The notes under the pieces are model-generated. The model did no database searches, had not been told where the DNA came from, and worked only from the letters and a program-made list of their open reading frames with translations. From Arcanobacterium_A sp034173665 (GTDB lineage Bacteria; Actinomycetota; Actinomycetes; Actinomycetales; Actinomycetaceae), in assembly GCA_034173665.1 (NCBI GenBank), contig JAXFDG010000124.1:1-24310 (forward strand): a DNA stretch of 24,310 nt, written 5' to 3'. The position numbers and the translations under genes are program-made. Below, in pieces: positions 21,966-24,310 of this stretch. How positions within the stretch are numbered: position 1 is the first letter of the stretch; the number at the start of each line of letters is the position of its first letter.

Positions 21966-23786
21966 ATGAACAAAATCTATGAATTCGCTCGAAAGCAACC
22001 GATTCGTCGTACTCACGATTCCTGGCTTGGTGGTGTTTGTGCTGGTATCGCTCACCGATTCGGAGTCTCACCACTTGTGGTTCGATTAATCACTTTGGCA
22101 TTAATCCCAGTCGCAGGAATTATTATTTTCGCGTATGCATTAGCCTGGCTTTTCATTCCAACCTATCCAGAAAATAAAATTCAGGCTGAAGAAGCATTGA
22201 ATGGAAGCCCCGGAGCTTCAACCGCAGGAATTATCGCTCTGTCTGTTCTGAGCTTTCTAATTGCAATTCCAGTACTCTCAGTTTTATTCGGAGTTTTATA
22301 TTACGGCCCATGGCCGTTGAATCGCCTCAGCTTCTTTGAAGCTTTCGGCCCGCTAATCATATTTGTTTTAGCTGTATTTGGTGCAGTATTTATTTGGCGG
22401 AAACTCCGAAATACTGATCAGAAGGTTAATAATTCTGATTTTAACAATGCAAAACTTGGAAATAATGCCGGAAACACTTCGCCAGTCAACTTTTCTAATG
22501 GCGCCGGAGAAAACAGCAATCCTGAACTTGTGACCACTTATGTTCTCGGTGCCACTCCTACCGCTGCAGGAAGTGCTGAGGCTCCACTACCTGCCGCTGA
22601 TCAAGTTTTCGGAGCAGTTTCTCCTACCGAAACTTTCCCAGCATCTGCAGATCCATACCAGCCCTATGCAAATAATTTCCAAGACCAAAATTATGGCGCT
22701 CCGTATTACAATCCACAGGAATACGGTTCGCAGCAGGGTTATGATCTTCCTTCTGTCTACGCCTCTGCCCCAACTAGGCCAAAATCACCGGCAATCAGTG
22801 GTAAATACATTGCAGTCACTTTCGCCCTTATGTTTATTGCACTTGCAGCAATTATCTTGACGGGCCCCTTGACTCTTGGAAAAATTCTCCTCGCTAGTGG
22901 AGTCTTGGTAAGTATTTTAGGTGGGGCGATTGCAGTTGCCGGAATCCGGGGCCGACGCGCTACATGGCTTACTGCTACTGGTTGGTTAGGGTTTGGAATT
23001 GTGCCACTCCTTGGTTTCGCATTAGTTTCACCGACTCCTGTGTTAGATGCGCAAGTTCAACAACTAAATCGCATCTCGCCGAACAAAGACAATACTGCCG
23101 TAACAGTTCACAGTAAGAACTTCAATACTAAAGATCTTGCAGCCGGAGAAACTCTCACCATCAACTCTGTTTTTAATGACATTGATTTGACGGTTCCAGA
23201 AGGAGACGCTGTTATTATCACAGCAACAAATATCGCCAGCATTCACATTAACAGTCTCGAAACCTGGGAAGTGGTAAATGCTGAAGAAAATAATCCACTG
23301 AAAAACGTTTCCCAAGAAGGATTGGTTGATTTAATTACCGACGACGGATACTTCGAACTTCCGCATCAAGATATTTTCACTAACCTTCCTGGAGGCGATC
23401 CAATTGTAATTAAGTCTCCAGCAGCTGTGAATAATGAAGCAAAGGCAAAGCGAATCAACATTAATTCAACAATCACTGAATTAGAGATTCATAATATTGA
23501 CTCCAGCCGGAGCAATGTTGCAACCGCCGAAGCAATCCTTGAAAAACTAGTAAAAAGCGGCAGAGTTACAAGCATCAATGATTTCCTAACTGATCCGTCA
23601 ATCCTTGATGACGATACTTACGGAAGCACCGAAGCAGAACGCCTCCGCGCACTTAACGATAGCAATATCTTTACCTCTGTTGAGCAAATTCCAGCAGAAG
23701 CTCGTGAATTAATTTTGAAAGTTATTGAACGAGAACTACAAGATGAAATTAACGACACCGACGATGATCGTTTCGACCGCGATTAA
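21966..23786 (+). CDS. PspC-domain multipass membrane protein with LiaF-like C-terminal region
   Basis: This 606-residue protein has a PspC domain at about 9-70 (RTHDSWLGGVCAGIAHRFGVSPLVVRLITLALIP plus a helix ending in FIPTYP). Membrane helices lie at about 85-113 and 119-142. A Ser/Asn/Gln/Tyr-rich linker (about 150-275) is followed by three more helices at about 278-358. The hydrophilic region after 360 starts with AVTVHSKNFNTKDLAAGETLTINSVFND-type strands, recalling the beta-rich C-terminus of LiaF/DUF2154 proteins. The last 100 residues are acidic and helical, of unknown type. PspC/LiaF proteins act in envelope-stress sensing, so membership of a regulatory loop with the divergent kinase is inferred. 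ATG has GGAAGA 8 nt upstream. Confidence 0.85.
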   Translation: MNKIYEFARKQPIRRTHDSWLGGVCAGIAHRFGVSPLVVRLITLALIPVAGIIIFAYALAWLFIPTYPENKIQAEEALNGSPGASTAGIIALSVLSFLIAIPVLSVLFGVLYYGPWPLNRLSFFEAFGPLIIFVLAVFGAVFIWRKLRNTDQKVNNSDFNNAKLGNNAGNTSPVNFSNGAGENSNPELVTTYVLGATPTAAGSAEAPLPAADQVFGAVSPTETFPASADPYQPYANNFQDQNYGAPYYNPQEYGSQQGYDLPSVYASAPTRPKSPAISGKYIAVTFALMFIALAAIILTGPLTLGKILLASGVLVSILGGAIAVAGIRGRRATWLTATGWLGFGIVPLLGFALVSPTPVLDAQVQQLNRISPNKDNTAVTVHSKNFNTKDLAAGETLTINSVFNDIDLTVPEGDAVIITATNIASIHINSLETWEVVNAEENNPLKNVSQEGLVDLITDDGYFELPHQDIFTNLPGGDPIVIKSPAAVNNEAKAKRININSTITELEIHNIDSSRSNVATAEAILEKLVKSGRVTSINDFLTDPSILDDDTYGSTEAERLRALNDSNIFTSVEQIPAEARELILKVIERELQDEINDTDDDRFDRD

Positions 23787-23813
23787 CAATTAATAACTTA
23801 GGAATTGAGAATA

Positions 23814-24209
23814 ATGCGATTATCTACAACATTCTTTGGAACAGTACTTCTACTGTTAGGTGGCACCGCAATCGCTCGCGGTCTTGGTGCAGAACTCGAT
23901 TTACGATACCTGCTCGTAATTCTCTTAATTGGTTTTGCCTTGATGCTTATTACTGGAGCAATACTCCCCCGCAATAATGTTGAGGAAGAAACCTTAAGTG
24001 GGAACCCTGAGGCGAAACCTTCAGATTCTTCTCAGCCTGATTCAGCACCTTCAGCGTTCAACTCAAATGAATCTGAATATTCTATTAACTCTGCAGAGCA
24101 CATCAATGACGAAGAGTTAACGACTGAGATTGAAAACGCAAGTTTTGCAGATACTGAAAAGACCGAAGTAATTCTTGAGGAGACAAAGAATTATCCTGTT
24201 ACCAAGTAA
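23814..24209 (+). CDS. Small membrane protein with acidic tail, function unknown
   Basis: ATG 23814 (131 residues) is preferred over an in-frame TTG at 23805; TAGGA lies 11 nt upstream of the ATG. Two hydrophobic helices (about 6-20 and 30-51: LRYLLVILLIGFALMLITGAIL) with short charged loops are followed by a Ser/Glu/Asn-rich acidic tail of about 75 residues without a recognised fold. It follows the PspC gene by 27 bp and is probably co-transcribed. I do not recognise the family; small two-helix proteins commonly accompany PspC genes in actinobacteria, which suggests but does not show a shared role. Confidence 0.8.
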   Translation: MRLSTTFFGTVLLLLGGTAIARGLGAELDLRYLLVILLIGFALMLITGAILPRNNVEEETLSGNPEAKPSDSSQPDSAPSAFNSNESEYSINSAEHINDEELTTEIENASFADTEKTEVILEETKNYPVTK

Positions 24210-24221
24210 TTGCTAGTGTTA

Positions 24222-24260
24222 CCCCTAGGCATTTCAGGGCTATCCCCTAGCAATCCAGGG
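24222..24260 (+). promoter_or_regulatory. CCCCTAG/CAGGG repeats after the last gene
   Basis: CCCCTAG at 24222-24228 and 24244-24250 alternate with CAGGG at 24235-24239 and 24256-24260 (22- and 21-bp periods). TTTCAGGGCTATCCCCTAG at 24232-24250 closely matches TTTCAGGGTATCCCCAG at 21881-21897. It may be an operator for a gene beyond the window. Confidence 0.45.
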
Positions 24261-24309
24261 CGGGAAATAGCGATTTTAACTCCTAAAAATCGCTATTTCC
24301 CGCCCTGGA
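24254..24309 (+). terminator. 24-bp perfect hairpin at the window edge
   Basis: Positions 24254-24277 pair without mismatch to 24286-24309 around an 8-nt loop (AACTCCTA). The outer stem is GC-rich (TCCAGGGCGGG) and the inner part A/T-rich. It starts 45 bp after the stop of the small membrane protein and is probably its terminator, perhaps shared with a convergent gene outside the window. The sequence ends before any U-tract could be seen. Confidence 0.6.
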
Positions 24310-24310
24310 C

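Overview
The window looks chromosomal, from a low-GC member of the Actinomycetota, most likely Actinomycetaceae-like. This rests on gene content and style, not a search: a BMP-type nucleoside ABC transporter with cdd-deoA-deoC, a purine nucleoside phosphorylase followed by a PgcA/PGM2-type phosphohexomutase (an arrangement also known from mycobacteria), and PspC-domain two-component genes of actinobacterial type. GC judged by eye is in the mid-40s percent, low for the phylum. No tRNA, rRNA, IS element, prophage or CRISPR array was seen. Almost everything is chromosomal housekeeping; the one accessory item is a small toxin-antitoxin module.

Positions 1-12460 are a nucleoside uptake and catabolism region. 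A LOG-family protein runs off the left edge (minus). Divergent from it are purine nucleoside phosphorylase and a phosphohexomutase (plus). A convergent gap of about 1 kb (3374-4395) holds a RelE/RHH toxin-antitoxin pair among many hairpins and diverged repeats. Then, all on minus and read from right to left, come a BMP lipoprotein, an ABC ATPase, two permeases, cytidine deaminase, thymidine phosphorylase and deoxyribose-phosphate aldolase. Together they can import nucleosides, deaminate cytidine, release bases, convert pentose-1-phosphate to pentose-5-phosphate and cleave deoxyribose-5-phosphate. No deoB-type phosphopentomutase is visible, so the mutase at 1679 is the candidate for that step.

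Positions 12678-16040 (minus) carry xthA, a YihY/BrkB membrane protein and a mannose-1-phosphate guanylyltransferase. Positions 16260-19753 are a one-carbon/folate block: folD and glyA (minus), with a ZTP (pfl) riboswitch in the glyA leader, and purU (plus, divergent).

Positions 19834-24310 are an envelope-stress-like module: a NarL-type response regulator and a PspC-domain histidine kinase (minus), divergent from a 606-residue PspC-domain membrane protein and a small membrane protein (plus). The shared promoter region has four TCAGGG boxes spaced by about whole helical turns. A similar 29-bp element recurs just past the last gene, next to a 24-bp hairpin at the window edge.

The most interesting non-coding signals are the glyA riboswitch with two possible expression platforms, the perfect 22-bp palindrome that includes the antitoxin ribosome-binding site, the diverged repeats flanking the toxin-antitoxin module, the repeated boxes upstream of cdd and of the BMP gene, and the TCAGGG elements around the PspC genes. 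I saw no clearly undescribed protein system.
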